A stretch of 64,000 bases of DNA from IMG/VR virus record IMGVR_UViG_3300046660_000513, positions 1-64,000 of that record. The stretch is one strand, 5' to 3'. Origin of the DNA: a virus. Position numbers and translations under genes: made by a program. Positions 21,217 through 28,493 of the stretch are shown piece after piece (the first letter of the stretch is position 1; each line of letters opens with the position of its first letter). The notes beneath the pieces were generated by a model that worked only from the letters and a program-made list of their open reading frames with translations, had not been told where the DNA came from and did no database searches.

Positions 21217-21434
21217 TTCGTCCCCTCCGCCAGGTCCCACAGGCGCCGCACAGACTCCTCCGCGCGCTTCACGCACTGCTCTTTTTCGACGTACACGTGC
21301 CCTCCGGGGCGCGTGTACGTGTTCTTGATCGTGTGGACGTGCACGCCCAGGAAGTAGACCTGGATATCCTCGTCCTCGCCGGTACGGTCCGGCACCTCAC
21401 GAAACTCGATGTACGGGTTACTTTCCATGATCAC
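21213..21434 (-). CDS. Hypothetical protein, 73 residues
   Basis: GTG 21434 overlaps the upstream stop. Strands EDIQVYFLGVHVHTIKN and GGHVYVEKEQCV followed by a helix AEESVRRLWDLAE. Middle gene of a coupled trio 22147-20830. Function unknown. Confidence 0.73.
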   Translation of the reverse strand: MIMESNPYIEFREVPDRTGEDEDIQVYFLGVHVHTIKNTYTRPGGHVYVEKEQCVKRAEESVRRLWDLAEGTK

Positions 21435-22147
21435 GCCACCTTCTTGATGTGAGTGAAGATCACGGTCCCGGCAGCGTGGCGGTCAAAGCCCTTCTCGCCC
21501 CCGTGATAGGTGAACTCGTAGACACCGGCCGGGATCCGCACGATCTCAGCGTCCTCATCGAGGTTCTTGACGTCGCCGCCGCGAGCCACCCAGTCCCCGA
21601 AGTCAGCGATCGAGTAGGACCATACGGCGCCGTCCACGCCCGCCAGCCGAGTCCAGCCCTCAGGGGTGCGAGGACCGTCCAGCTCCTCATCCCAGCCGCA
21701 GTTCGCGAGGACATACTCACCGTCGCCGGTCTGGAAGAGGTCCGGCCAGGCGTCCCCGACGAAGCCGAACGCGCAACCCTGCTTGGCGAACTCTTCGACG
21801 ACCTGTGCCACCCCGAGGTTGCTGGTGTAGTCGGCGAAGCCCTCGCGGCCGTAGCCGTCGTAGACGGGCCGCAAGTCGTCGTTGATGACGAGCTTTCCGG
21901 AGGGCACGTTCAGCCGGATCGTGGTGGTGATGCCGTCGGAGTACTTGCACGGGTTGTCCACGTGGACGGCATCGTCAGTGATCGTGTAGTGCACGTAGTC
22001 GCCGCAGTAGGCGCAGCTGAACAGGTGGCTTACGAGCATGGGGGTGTCTGGATTGTCGCCGCCGGTCGGGATCATGGCGACCTTTACGGTGTCTTCGCGA
22101 AGAAGTCGGTGGCCGTTGGCCTTGAGGGGGAGAGTTCGAATCGTCAT
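21431..22147 (-). CDS. Hypothetical protein, leaderless, 238 residues
   Basis: The ATG is formed by the last three bases of the promoter repeat. Beta-rich N-terminal domain with a CAYCGDYVHY pair near 45-54 and CKYSDG, then an acidic middle (LDGPRTPEGWTRLAG) and a C-terminal strand pair VYEFTYHGG and GTVIFTHIKK. No family recognised. Heads the trio with genes 21213 and 20830. Confidence 0.78.
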   Translation of the reverse strand: MTIRTLPLKANGHRLLREDTVKVAMIPTGGDNPDTPMLVSHLFSCAYCGDYVHYTITDDAVHVDNPCKYSDGITTTIRLNVPSGKLVINDDLRPVYDGYGREGFADYTSNLGVAQVVEEFAKQGCAFGFVGDAWPDLFQTGDGEYVLANCGWDEELDGPRTPEGWTRLAGVDGAVWSYSIADFGDWVARGGDVKNLDEDAEIVRIPAGVYEFTYHGGEKGFDRHAAGTVIFTHIKKVA

Positions 22148-22162
22148 GTATCTACCCTAGCA
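22145..22162 (-). promoter_or_regulatory. Promoter repeat of leaderless gene 22147
   Basis: TGCTAGGGTAGATACATG on the minus strand; only the final C-to-G change from consensus makes the start codon. Confidence 0.9.
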
Positions 22163-22284
22163 TATTGACGGCCAAAAGGAAACGGCCCGCCCCTGTTAGG
22201 ACGAGCCGCCGTAACCGAGGCCGCTACGCGGGAACAGGCTTGCCCTGGGACGGGCCAGGCGTCGGCTCCGGTACCTCAGAACAG

Positions 22285-22333
22285 CCCGAAGCCCCCACGC
22301 CCTACGGGGGGTTAAGGGCATGGGGGCTTCGGG
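22285..22333 (-). terminator. Terminator of gene 22400
   Basis: CCCGAAGCCCCCACGCCCT pairs with AGGGCATGGGGGCTTCGGG (19 bp, one mismatch). The stretch 22163-22284 beyond it holds no gene I can support. Confidence 0.88.
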
Positions 22334-22399
22334 AAAGGGCTGGTGAGCGGGGAGACCTCCCCAGGTTCCCTCTGCACCAGCCGGGCGCTATCTACCGTA

Positions 22400-22687
22400 C
22401 TACTGTTTGAGCAGCGGGGGTAGTACACCCTCTGCCCGCAGCTTTTTCCGCAGCGTCTTCATACGACCCAGACTCGGGATGAAGATGTGCCAGATCTCGG
22501 AGTTGTTCCCGCTGGTCTCGGTGCACTTCTGGGCGTTGGCCAGGCTGCGCGGTGTACCAGGGTGGGACTCTGCCCGCATCATCTGGGCGTCCCATATGGC
22601 GTTCAGCTTGTCGTATTTCAGCAGGCCATGCACCGCACAGACGCTTGGGTCATCTGTGGTCGTGCCCTTCAAGCGTTGATAGGTCAT
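22400..22687 (-). CDS. Hypothetical protein, leaderless, 95 residues
   Basis: The ATG lies in the promoter repeat at 22685. Contains a short CAVHGLLKYDKLNAIWD segment, a central polar region and a basic C-terminal helix (SLGRMKTLRKKLRAEGVLPPL). A small DNA- or RNA-binding role is possible; no family recognised. Confidence 0.74.
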   Translation of the reverse strand: MTYQRLKGTTTDDPSVCAVHGLLKYDKLNAIWDAQMMRAESHPGTPRSLANAQKCTETSGNNSEIWHIFIPSLGRMKTLRKKLRAEGVLPPLLKQ

Positions 22688-22702
22688 GTATCTACCCTAC
22701 TC
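22685..22702 (-). promoter_or_regulatory. Promoter repeat of leaderless gene 22687
   Basis: GAGTAGGGTAGATACATG on the minus strand; lacks the TGC extension but keeps TAGGGT-N6-ATG. Confidence 0.82.
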
Positions 22703-22818
22703 TTTTGGTTCACGAACGATCCAGTACCCTGCGCCAGCTTGCACCTACTAGTCTCCCCGGCCTACCGTGGTTCACGTAACACGGTTCTACTCCCTGGTGT
22801 TCCAACCATCGGGCTGCA

Positions 22819-22880
22819 ACAACGAGAGGCCCGTACGACTGCAACCCTGTTGGCGCAGGAGTCGTACAGGTCTCTCGTTG
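22819..22880 (-). terminator. Terminator of gene 22898
   Basis: CAACGAGAGGCCCGTACGACT and AGTCGTACAGGTCTCTCGTTG pair almost perfectly around an 18-base loop. The stretch 22703-22818 also contains ACCGTG/CACGGT and shows no gene. Confidence 0.85.
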
Positions 22881-22897
22881 TGTTCGGGATCCAGGCG

Positions 22898-23242
22898 TCA
22901 GCAGCCCATGCAGCGGTCCCAATCGCCCTTCAGGACGCGCGGACAATGCTCGTTACAGTGCACACGGATGCGCTCCCCGTCCGGCTCCTCGTGCACGGTG
23001 CAGGTACACAGACCCCGGTCGTGGATCCGGATCAACTGTTCCGTGACCTGGTCGGCAACTCTCCTGGCCCTGTCCGCGTCGCCTCCGAACGTCTCCTGGA
23101 TGACCTTGGCGGACCGGTGGCTCATCCAGGTATCGACGGGTACGAGACGGTGAATCAGGGCCGCCAGTTCGCTCTGTGACAGATCGAACCGCATGCGGGG
23201 TTCGGTGACGATACGCGGGAGGTACTCGGGGTCTGATGTCAT
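22898..23242 (-). CDS. Hypothetical protein with C-terminal zinc-like cluster, leaderless
   Basis: 114 residues. The N-terminal part is helical (DLSQSELAALIHRLVPVDTW, SAKVIQETFGGDADRARRVADQVTEQL). The last 35 residues hold six Cys and three His (GLCTCTVHEEPDG, HCNEHCPR, CMGC). Its ATG overlaps the stop of the endonuclease VII gene and lies in a promoter repeat. Function unknown. Confidence 0.77.
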   Translation of the reverse strand: MTSDPEYLPRIVTEPRMRFDLSQSELAALIHRLVPVDTWMSHRSAKVIQETFGGDADRARRVADQVTEQLIRIHDRGLCTCTVHEEPDGERIRVHCNEHCPRVLKGDWDRCMGC

Positions 23243-23676
23243 GTCTCTACCCTAGCACGTTGAGTAGCCAGCCCCGAGAACATGGCTTGGATCAGGTCAC
23301 CTGTCTCATCGGAGCTGCGGTCCAGCAACACCAGGGGATCCACCGGACCGAATAGATCGTGATAGATCACCTGCAAGCCAAGCATTGTCGCCGGGTTCTG
23401 GGTGCGGTACCCGCTGATTCGAGGATCCGAGTTCCGACCGGCCTTCCCTTCGCGCACGTTGCAGCCCTGACACAACAAGCCTCGAACCAGGGTCGTCCGG
23501 TGACAGTGGTCCATTACCAACCGGTCTCTCCGGTACCCGCAGAGAGCACACCGGTTGTCTTGCCAAACCGTCAGCAGCTCGCGGGCTTCTGGAAAGCCGT
23601 CCTCGGCCAGCGCTGCGACTTGTATCCGGTGATCCTCAGTGACTGCCCAGTCCCAGCAGGCCGGTTTGCCGTCCAT
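23239..23676 (-). CDS. Recombination endonuclease VII-type nuclease
   Basis: 145 residues; ATG after AAGGGACTACCG. The motif CALCGYRRDRLVMDHCHRTT then VRGLLCQGCN (about 43-75) is the His-Me finger of T4 endonuclease VII, with zinc cysteine pairs CALC/CQGC and catalytic DH. The family resolves branched DNA. Preceded by the serine recombinase gene, 12 bases away. Its last codons contain the promoter of the next gene. Confidence 0.9.
   Translation of the reverse strand: MDGKPACWDWAVTEDHRIQVAALAEDGFPEARELLTVWQDNRCALCGYRRDRLVMDHCHRTTLVRGLLCQGCNVREGKAGRNSDPRISGYRTQNPATMLGLQVIYHDLFGPVDPLVLLDRSSDETGDLIQAMFSGLATQRARVET
23240..23257 (-). promoter_or_regulatory. Promoter repeat of leaderless gene 23242, inside the endonuclease VII coding end
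   Basis: TGCTAGGGTAGAGACATG on the minus strand. It encodes the last residues (ARVET) of endonuclease VII and ends in the ATG of the next gene. Confidence 0.85.
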
Positions 23677-23688
23677 CGGTAGTCCCTT

Positions 23689-24438
23689 CTAAGCGGTGAG
23701 TTTCAGGGCGTCTTGCCCCAGAGCGACCTTGCGAGCGGTAGCGGGCCACCAGCACCGTCCGCCGTGGGCGGTGGGGACCTGGTCGGCATTCAAGCCCGCT
23801 GCGATCGAGGCCCAGGTTTTTTCCCCGCCGACACGTTCTCCGATAATGCGAGCGACGACCTCGTGCGGCAGCACGGAGGGTCTGCCCAGACGAACACCGC
23901 GTGCCTTGAGAGCGGCCAGAGCCTCCCGGGTGCGGGCCTTGATGAGGTTGCGCTCCATCTCGGCGAACACGGCTTGGATCTGAAACAACGCGATGCCTCC
24001 GGGGGTGGTGAGGTCCACTTCGCCATCGGCGGTGGCCATGGACCAACCCTCTTCCTGGCACTGGGCAGCCAGGTTGAGCAGATCCTTGGCGCTGCGGGCA
24101 AGCCGGTCCACGCGCATGAACAGGAGGACCGATGAAGGACCCTGCTGCATACGCTGCAAACAGTTACTAAGCGCCTCTCGGTGCAGGGGAGGGATGGACC
24201 CGGAGACACCGTCGTCCACGAACCAACCGTCGTCGGGGATGTACAGGTTCTGTTTGGCGGCACGTTCTTCAATGCCTGCCTTCTGAGCTTCGAGTCCGGC
24301 ACCGGATTCGACCTGTTCCTCGGTGGACACTCTCAGGTAACCCAAGGCCATAGCTTTGTCTCGATGGATGGCTGTAAGGGCTCGTCGTCTGCGTCGGGGC
24401 TTACCTGGAGGTTTGTTCGATTCGGGGTGGGTGATCAT
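23689..24438 (-). CDS. Serine recombinase of resolvase/invertase size
   Basis: 249 residues. Catalytic domain: MALGYLRVSTEEQVESGAGL (the S of VST is catalytic), then LLFMRVDRLARSAKDLLNL and EMERNLIKARTREALAALKARGVRLGRP, the long E helix. The last 50 residues form a helix-turn-helix (EKTWASIAAGLNADQVP). At this size it is a resolvase/invertase, not a 450-600-residue phage integrase. A basic N-terminal tail (residues 1-29) precedes the canonical start; a later ATG is an alternative. With ParA nearby, dimer resolution of a plasmid prophage is plausible. Confidence 0.93.
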   Translation of the reverse strand: MITHPESNKPPGKPRRRRRALTAIHRDKAMALGYLRVSTEEQVESGAGLEAQKAGIEERAAKQNLYIPDDGWFVDDGVSGSIPPLHREALSNCLQRMQQGPSSVLLFMRVDRLARSAKDLLNLAAQCQEEGWSMATADGEVDLTTPGGIALFQIQAVFAEMERNLIKARTREALAALKARGVRLGRPSVLPHEVVARIIGERVGGEKTWASIAAGLNADQVPTAHGGRCWWPATARKVALGQDALKLTA

Positions 24439-24450
24439 GCGTAAACTATA
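24439..24450 (-). promoter_or_regulatory. -10 region of the leaderless recombinase gene
   Basis: On the minus strand TATAGT (24445-24450) is followed by exactly six bases and the ATG at 24438; no ribosome site lies between them. Confidence 0.55.
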
Positions 24451-24620
24451 CGCCCCTTTGGTATACGTGACTCGTCGTCAACTTGTACCTAATTAGGGCA
24501 GTTGTCCGAATGAGCCGACAGCTAGCTCCACCCGCTAGCACTTCCTGTACTAACGCAACTACTAACTACCCACTAGTAACTTCCAAACTAGTACTTGCGC
24601 ACGCGGGTAGTTGCGGACAA
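24451..24620. other. AT-rich, repeat-bearing segment next to the recombinase (res or att candidate)
   Basis: Non-coding and poorer in GC than its surroundings. It holds GTACTAACGCAACTACTAAC, two ACTAGT words (24573-24590), paired GCTAGC words near 24521-24538 and an inverted TTGTCCG/CGGACAA pair (24502, 24613). Serine recombinases often act on sites beside their own gene. No exact crossover site can be named. Confidence 0.4.
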
Positions 24621-24623
24621 CAA

Positions 24624-24655
24624 ACAGCCCCTCCCGAGTCATCGGGAGGGGCTGT
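24624..24655 (-). terminator. Terminator of gene 24670
   Basis: ACAGCCCCTCCCG and CGGGAGGGGCTGT, perfect 13-bp stem. Confidence 0.88.
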
Positions 24656-24669
24656 CAGTTCTTCGGCTG

Positions 24670-24963
24670 CTACCCGATCACTTCGACCGTGGGGCAACCC
24701 TTGATGATCTCGGTCAACTCGGCCCGGGTGACGGGGGTTCGGGCCCGGCGGCCGGTCAGTCCGGCGTGCAACGCTATGGCCGGGGCTTCCAGGACGGTCG
24801 GCATGCGGTACCTCCGGGCGCGTACTACCAAGAAGTAGTCCCCGAAGCAGAGTTCGTCTCCGATCTGGGGGCAGGGGGCACTGAACAGGTTCCAGTTGAA
24901 GGTGAGGTATTCCACGTCCTGCGGGGTACTTTGCAGCTTGACGACGACTCGTACGACGCTCAT
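24670..24963 (-). CDS. Hypothetical protein, 97 residues
   Basis: ATG after GGAGTTCTCT. N-terminal strands (SVVRVVVKLQSTP, EYLTFNWNLF) and FGDYFLVVRARRYRMP; C-terminal helix VTRAELTEIIKG. Cotranscribed with gene 24988. Function unknown. Confidence 0.72.
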   Translation of the reverse strand: MSVVRVVVKLQSTPQDVEYLTFNWNLFSAPCPQIGDELCFGDYFLVVRARRYRMPTVLEAPAIALHAGLTGRRARTPVTRAELTEIIKGCPTVEVIG

Positions 24964-24987
24964 AGAGAACTCCAGGTCAGAGGGCGG

Positions 24988-25338
24988 TTACTTGAGCCAG
25001 GACAGTCGGAGGATGACGCGGAGGTGCATCCGGCCGTACATCAGCTTGAGCCGGTTCGGTACGTACAGCTGGACCCAGTAGTGCTCCATGAGGACGGCCG
25101 CGCACTTCTCCAGTCCGGCGCGCATCTCGGCGGTTGCGGCCTCTTCGTCTTTTGTGAAGACGTGCCAGATGATCTTGGTTTCGCCTTCGTTGTCTTCGGC
25201 GTGCCAGACTTCGAAGCCTGCGCGCTGTTCTTTCCAGGAGTACTCCGGGATCCCGAAGCGACGCAGGTAGATGCGGTAGTTGTCCTGCATCATCTTCGAG
25301 GTCTTCAGGGTGTGGACCTGGACGGCAATGATCGGCAT
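24988..25338 (-). CDS. Hypothetical basic protein, 116 residues
   Basis: ATG after CGAGGAGCCCCC. Strand IIAVQVHTLK, helix MMQDNYRIYLRRFGI, strands AGFEVWHAED and KIIWHVFTKDEE, then a helix with cysteine and the basic C-terminus MYGRMHLRVILRLSWLK. Function unknown. Confidence 0.73.
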   Translation of the reverse strand: MPIIAVQVHTLKTSKMMQDNYRIYLRRFGIPEYSWKEQRAGFEVWHAEDNEGETKIIWHVFTKDEEAATAEMRAGLEKCAAVLMEHYWVQLYVPNRLKLMYGRMHLRVILRLSWLK

Positions 25339-25361
25339 GGGGGCTCCTCGGGCTATTCGGC

Positions 25362-25379
25362 GATGTATCTACCCTATCA
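25362..25379 (-). promoter_or_regulatory. Promoter repeat for genes 25338-24670
   Basis: TGATAGGGTAGATACATC on the minus strand. Confidence 0.8.
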
Positions 25380-25494
25380 CACACTCCGGGTATACTGGAA
25401 GTCTCCTCAGTTCGTACAACGGCCCGCTCCGGCGGGGACTGCTGACACCTCGCCCGGGGGCGCCCAAGTATTACCCGGCATGAGATGAATGAAG

Positions 25495-25555
25495 GCGGTC
25501 AGGACACCCCCTGAGGTGGGGGAGACGGGGGTTCGACTCCCCCACTGGGGACCGC
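25495..25555 (+). ncRNA. tRNA-like structure without D and anticodon arms
   Basis: GCGGTC (25495-25500) pairs with GACCGC (25550-25555). Inside lies a CCCCC/GGGGG hairpin and then a canonical T-arm, GGGGG-TTCGACT-CCCCC (25527-25543), with the conserved GTTCRA. No anticodon loop with U33 is visible. It could be a degenerate tRNA, a tRNA mimic or a tRNA-derived attachment site. Besides this element, the 25380-25715 gap has a TATACT word at 25392 and nothing else I can support. Confidence 0.4.
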
Positions 25556-25715
25556 GTTTCACTCTTACCGAACCTCGGCTAGCACAGCTCAGTGCGCTTG
25601 TTCGCATTTTCCCCAACCAGCAAGCAAGTGACGGCATATGACGTACCGTCATGCCAGAGGGACGGAACATCCTGTCTTTCGCACACCGTTTTACGACACT
25701 GGAGGAGTACCCCCT

Positions 25716-26225
25716 ATGACCACCTCTCAGACGGGGCTCATGTCGTCTGCTCTCGGTCTGCTCAACAACGACGATGCCGAGCGTGTTGCCGCTTTGGTCG
25801 TACGTGACAACGAGGGCGTCACCGACCAGGCCCAGGCTCTCGCCATCGTCGACGAGGCGCTGAAGTTCCTCAGCGCCGCCACCACGAGCAAGCCCGGCGA
25901 CGGCCGCAGGCTGCGCCCCTCGCGCGTCGTCGATATGGGCTGGCACGCCCTCATCCTGCACACCGAGCTGTACATGACGCTCTGCCACAAGATCGGGCGC
26001 TACATCCACCACCGCCCCGAGGGCCCCGAGACGCTGCGTCGTGAGGCCACCACCCTCGACATCACCCAGGCCGCGATCCGCGAGGCCGGATACGAGCCCG
26101 TCGAATACTTCTGGGGCACCAAGGGCGACACCGAGATCAAGGGTGGCGACTGCCAACACACCGAGTGCCACCAGGACCCCGGCTGCACCGCGCCTCCCGT
26201 GGCCCAGATCGCCGTCGGCGGCTAG
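25716..26225 (+). CDS. Protein of the glycine-rich-domain (GRDP/DUF1399-like) type
   Basis: 169 residues; ATG 25716 after GGAGGAGTACCCCCT, chosen over an upstream ATG at 25638 with no ribosome site. The segment VVDMGWHALILHTELYMTLCHKIGRYIHHRP (about 73-102 in this product) matches the conserved WH...Y..FC..IHH pattern of that family. C-terminal DCQHTECHQDPGC could bind metal. Biochemical role of the family is unknown. Rightward island in the leftward block. Confidence 0.78.
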   Translation: MTTSQTGLMSSALGLLNNDDAERVAALVVRDNEGVTDQAQALAIVDEALKFLSAATTSKPGDGRRLRPSRVVDMGWHALILHTELYMTLCHKIGRYIHHRPEGPETLRREATTLDITQAAIREAGYEPVEYFWGTKGDTEIKGGDCQHTECHQDPGCTAPPVAQIAVGG

Positions 26226-26278
26226 TCACGCCGCGTGGGAACAACGGTACAGTGAGTCACGGTTCCTAGGAGGGGTAC

Positions 26279-26479
26279 ATGAGTGAGACCAGGTGGGTTG
26301 ATCCCCGGTACGCCGAACTGGTGGACATGTTCGACAAGCTGGTTGCCCGTCGCCGCCGTCAGGGACCGGTGATGCGATGCCGCGCCTGCACTCACGGCCT
26401 CGGGGCCATAGTGATGGTCGACCTCGCAACCAAGAAGCCGATCACCCCGATTCGCTGTGCCCGCTGTTCATCCCTGTAG
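26279..26479 (+). CDS. Small zinc-ribbon protein, 66 residues
   Basis: ATG after AGGAGGGGTAC. Helical N-terminus (YAELVDMFDKLVARRRRQG) and a ribbon CRACTHG and CARCSSL. No family recognised. Shares the strand with gene 25716, 53 bases downstream. Confidence 0.72.
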   Translation: MSETRWVDPRYAELVDMFDKLVARRRRQGPVMRCRACTHGLGAIVMVDLATKKPITPIRCARCSSL

Positions 26480-26501
26480 GTGGCCTTACGCCCTCTACAT
26501 C

Positions 26502-26542
26502 AAAAAGACCCCTCCCGCCGGATGGTCGGGAGGGGTCTTTTT
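26502..26542. terminator. Bidirectional terminator between convergent genes
   Basis: AAAAAGACCCCTCCCG and CGGGAGGGGTCTTTTT, perfect 16-bp stem with a 9-base loop. Confidence 0.92.
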
Positions 26543-26543
26543 G

Positions 26544-26717
26544 TCACACGCCCGCAGGCGTCGGGGAGAACAGACGGCAGTTCAGGCAGAGCCGTCCTTC
26601 CACCCAACACTCAGGTATACAGGGCCCGTTGTGCTTGCTTGGCGGCTTGGTGGTGTAGGCCTTGGTGTTGGTCGAGCGGCAGTTACGACACTGGTGTGGG
26701 GTGGCGGGAGTACTCAT
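26544..26717 (-). CDS. Zinc-finger peptide, 57 residues
   Basis: ATG 26717 with a weak ribosome site, 16 bases after the upstream stop; TGA at 26544 abuts the terminator. Cysteines CRNCRS (10-15), CIPEC (33-37) and CLNC (44-47) make a plausible zinc ribbon. It fills an otherwise empty interval in frame. Function unknown. Confidence 0.62.
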   Translation of the reverse strand: MSTPATPHQCRNCRSTNTKAYTTKPPSKHNGPCIPECWVEGRLCLNCRLFSPTPAGV

Positions 26718-26732
26718 GACAGGTAGTTTCCC

Positions 26733-27467
26733 CTATGACGTGGGTGGCAGGAACTGGATAATGTCGATGTCCTGGGGGAGGAACTCGGCGTTGTCGGGGA
26801 ACCGTTCGCGCCACTTTGGCGGGATAGTCCCCTGGCACCACAGGTTGTTCGTGGTGACCGTGCGGCCGTCGAAAAACGTGATGCACCAGCGCCGCCCGCC
26901 AAAGCCCTTGAAGCCGTGAGACGACGTGTCGAGGCTGATGATGTAGTGCGTGTGGTCCACGACAACCCGCTGCGTCGGATCATCACCGTCGCGCACCCCG
27001 CCGGGTCCCCAGAACCAGTCGGCATGGTCCTCAGAGTCTTCGATCTGTACGAGGGTTTGTCCATTCGGCGGCAAAGTGGCGGTGATCAGGTGGTTTGTGT
27101 TGGTTCCGTCTGCGTTTCCCTGGCTGTACATGCACCGGGCGACCGCTGTGCCGTCATCGTGATGGGTGAACAGGGGAGCCCCGCGTGAGCTGCCGTGACG
27201 CCCTTGGGGCATACGGTCTATGGTTTTCTGGACGGCTTTCCAGAGGGTGTCTTCCTCCTGCTTCTTGCTGGCGACGAACTCCAGGGTCTGGGTGCCGAGT
27301 TCTGTCATGGCGCCTTGGTTGGGGCCGGTGAGTTCCACAAGGCCTTGTGCTGCGAGGGTAGTCAGGGCTTTCTGCTCGGATGCGTTGTAGGCCGTGATCT
27401 TCCCGTGGCTGCGCTGGGCTACTTCTAGCTTCCAGCGTTCATCATGGGTGAGGTTGATGATGGTCAT
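26733..27467 (-). CDS. Hypothetical protein with winged-helix-like N-terminus
   Basis: 244 residues; ATG 27467 after GGGGGACTAC, since the longer frame crosses the promoter. Residues 1-65 (LTHDERWKLEVAQR, SEQKALTTLAAQGLVELTG, LGTQTLEFVASKKQEE) look like a winged helix. The rest is beta-rich with histidines (HYIISLDTSSHGFKGFG, WCITFFDGRTVTTNNLWCQG). No family recognised. Confidence 0.74.
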   Translation of the reverse strand: MTIINLTHDERWKLEVAQRSHGKITAYNASEQKALTTLAAQGLVELTGPNQGAMTELGTQTLEFVASKKQEEDTLWKAVQKTIDRMPQGRHGSSRGAPLFTHHDDGTAVARCMYSQGNADGTNTNHLITATLPPNGQTLVQIEDSEDHADWFWGPGGVRDGDDPTQRVVVDHTHYIISLDTSSHGFKGFGGRRWCITFFDGRTVTTNNLWCQGTIPPKWRERFPDNAEFLPQDIDIIQFLPPTS

Positions 27468-27489
27468 GTAGTCCCCCAAGATTACAGAT

Positions 27490-27507
27490 GATGTATCTAC
27501 CCTAACA
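27490..27507 (-). promoter_or_regulatory. Promoter repeat for genes 27467-26544
   Basis: TGTTAGGGTAGATACATC on the minus strand, with -35 TTGACG at 27522-27527 and a 17-base spacer. The -35 lies in the loop of the upstream terminator. Confidence 0.88.
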
Positions 27508-27509
27508 CT

Positions 27510-27539
27510 AAGGGGGAGGGCCGTCAAACCCTCCCCCTA
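27510..27539 (-). terminator. Terminator of gene 27554
   Basis: AGGGGGAGGG and CCCTCCCCCT around an 8-base loop. Confidence 0.85.
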
Positions 27540-27553
27540 GCTCTGACCTGGGA

Positions 27554-27814
27554 TTAGTCCTCCAGGCCCGTCGCCCACGCGAACAGGGTGGCGAGGTTGA
27601 CGGCGGCGACCGGCTCCCCGTCTTTCTTGAGGATGACGTGCTGTTCCACGGTGACGGAACGGGTCGCGTCGGCGGGCCAGAATCCCGCGTTGTCGAACGA
27701 GGTGCCGTGGGTGAGGGCCGTGACCTCCTGCTCATCCGGCTCGTGCCAGTCGGGGCGGACGCCAAGGGTGTTGGCGAGGGCAACCAGCTGGGCCTTTGTG
27801 GTGATGCGCTGCAT
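27554..27814 (-). CDS. Hypothetical protein, 86 residues
   Basis: ATG after GAGGAGATTCCC. Helix TKAQLVALANTLGV, acidic loop, strands SVTVEQHVILKKDGEPVAAVNL, final helix LATLFAWATGLED. Single-gene cassette. Function unknown. Confidence 0.75.
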   Translation of the reverse strand: MQRITTKAQLVALANTLGVRPDWHEPDEQEVTALTHGTSFDNAGFWPADATRSVTVEQHVILKKDGEPVAAVNLATLFAWATGLED

Positions 27815-27835
27815 GGGAATCTCCTCGGTGGTGGG

Positions 27836-27853
27836 TATATATCTACCCTAGCA
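27836..27853 (-). promoter_or_regulatory. Promoter repeat for gene 27814
   Basis: TGCTAGGGTAGATATATA on the minus strand. Confidence 0.82.
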
Positions 27854-27855
27854 CA

Positions 27856-28050
27856 TCAGTCGGGGACACGTCGAGACGCCGCCAACAACCAGATACGCAC
27901 ATCCCCCAACTGCGCCGCTGTCATCCGGTCATCCTTCAACACGCCCCGCTCCTCCAGACGCTCGGCCACCTCCCGGACATTCTCCTCAGCCGTCCGCAAC
28001 AGAGCGGCCAGCGGGAAACTCCCCAACGGGACAGCAGGCTCCTCGGCCAT
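27856..28050 (-). CDS. Hypothetical helical protein, 64 residues
   Basis: ATG 28050 after GGAGGTGTCGC; nine extra residues to 28077 lack a ribosome site. Sequence AALLRTAEENVREVAERLEERGV then TAAQLGDVRIWLLAASRRV; all-helical, amphipathic. TAGCGT at about 28082-28087 could be its -10. Function unknown. Confidence 0.68.
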   Translation of the reverse strand: MAEEPAVPLGSFPLAALLRTAEENVREVAERLEERGVLKDDRMTAAQLGDVRIWLLAASRRVPD

Positions 28051-28131
28051 GCGACACCTCCAGTCGATATGGCCCACACGCTAGGGGACCCCACTGACAA
28101 ATGCCGTCCACTGCCGCGTCCGGGTACAAAA

Positions 28132-28187
28132 ATCCACCCCTGACGGCCGTCAACGTCCTCGCGAGACTCGGGCTGTCAGGGGTGGAT
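28132..28187 (-). terminator. Terminator of gene 28221
   Basis: ATCCACCCCTGAC and GTCAGGGGTGGAT, perfect 13-bp stem with a long 30-base loop. Confidence 0.8.
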
Positions 28188-28220
28188 CTGGGCAATCGTC
28201 TTACACCAGGGGCGAGCCTA

Positions 28221-28493
28221 TCAGGCCCTCCCGTCGATCTGAACGAAGGCCGTCTCACCGTTGACGGTGAACTCGTAGGGGAGGTAATCGCTCTCGGTCA
28301 TCTCCCGGCGCTGGATCCTTACAGCGTGAACCGTGGGCGGCTTCACTCCGTCCCAGGCCAGCAGTTCCCGGGTGAGGTCACTGTCTCCGGCGTAGTAGTC
28401 GCCTTCCCACATCTTGGCGTAGTCGCGGAGGGTTCCGGCGACGAGGAGCCCGTCTCGAATCCACGCGTAGCGCTTCGGTTCGGTGTCGCTCAC
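28221..28493 (-). CDS. Hypothetical protein, 90 residues
   Basis: GTG 28493 overlaps the upstream stop. Contains helix LRDYAKMWEGDYYAG, strand TVHAVRIQRREM and C-terminal strands EFTVNGETAFVQID. Last of four coupled genes 29375-28221. Function unknown. Confidence 0.73.
   Translation of the reverse strand: MSDTEPKRYAWIRDGLLVAGTLRDYAKMWEGDYYAGDSDLTRELLAWDGVKPPTVHAVRIQRREMTESDYLPYEFTVNGETAFVQIDGRA

Noticed and set aside
22388-22405. CTATCTACCGTACTAC, similar to the promoter element reversed
   Set aside because: It has a changed core (ACGGT instead of AGGGT), overlaps a stop codon and has no gene in the right position.
23689-24438. Calling the serine recombinase a phage integrase
   Set aside because: At 249 residues it lacks the large C-terminal domains of serine integrases; resolvase/invertase is the closer class.
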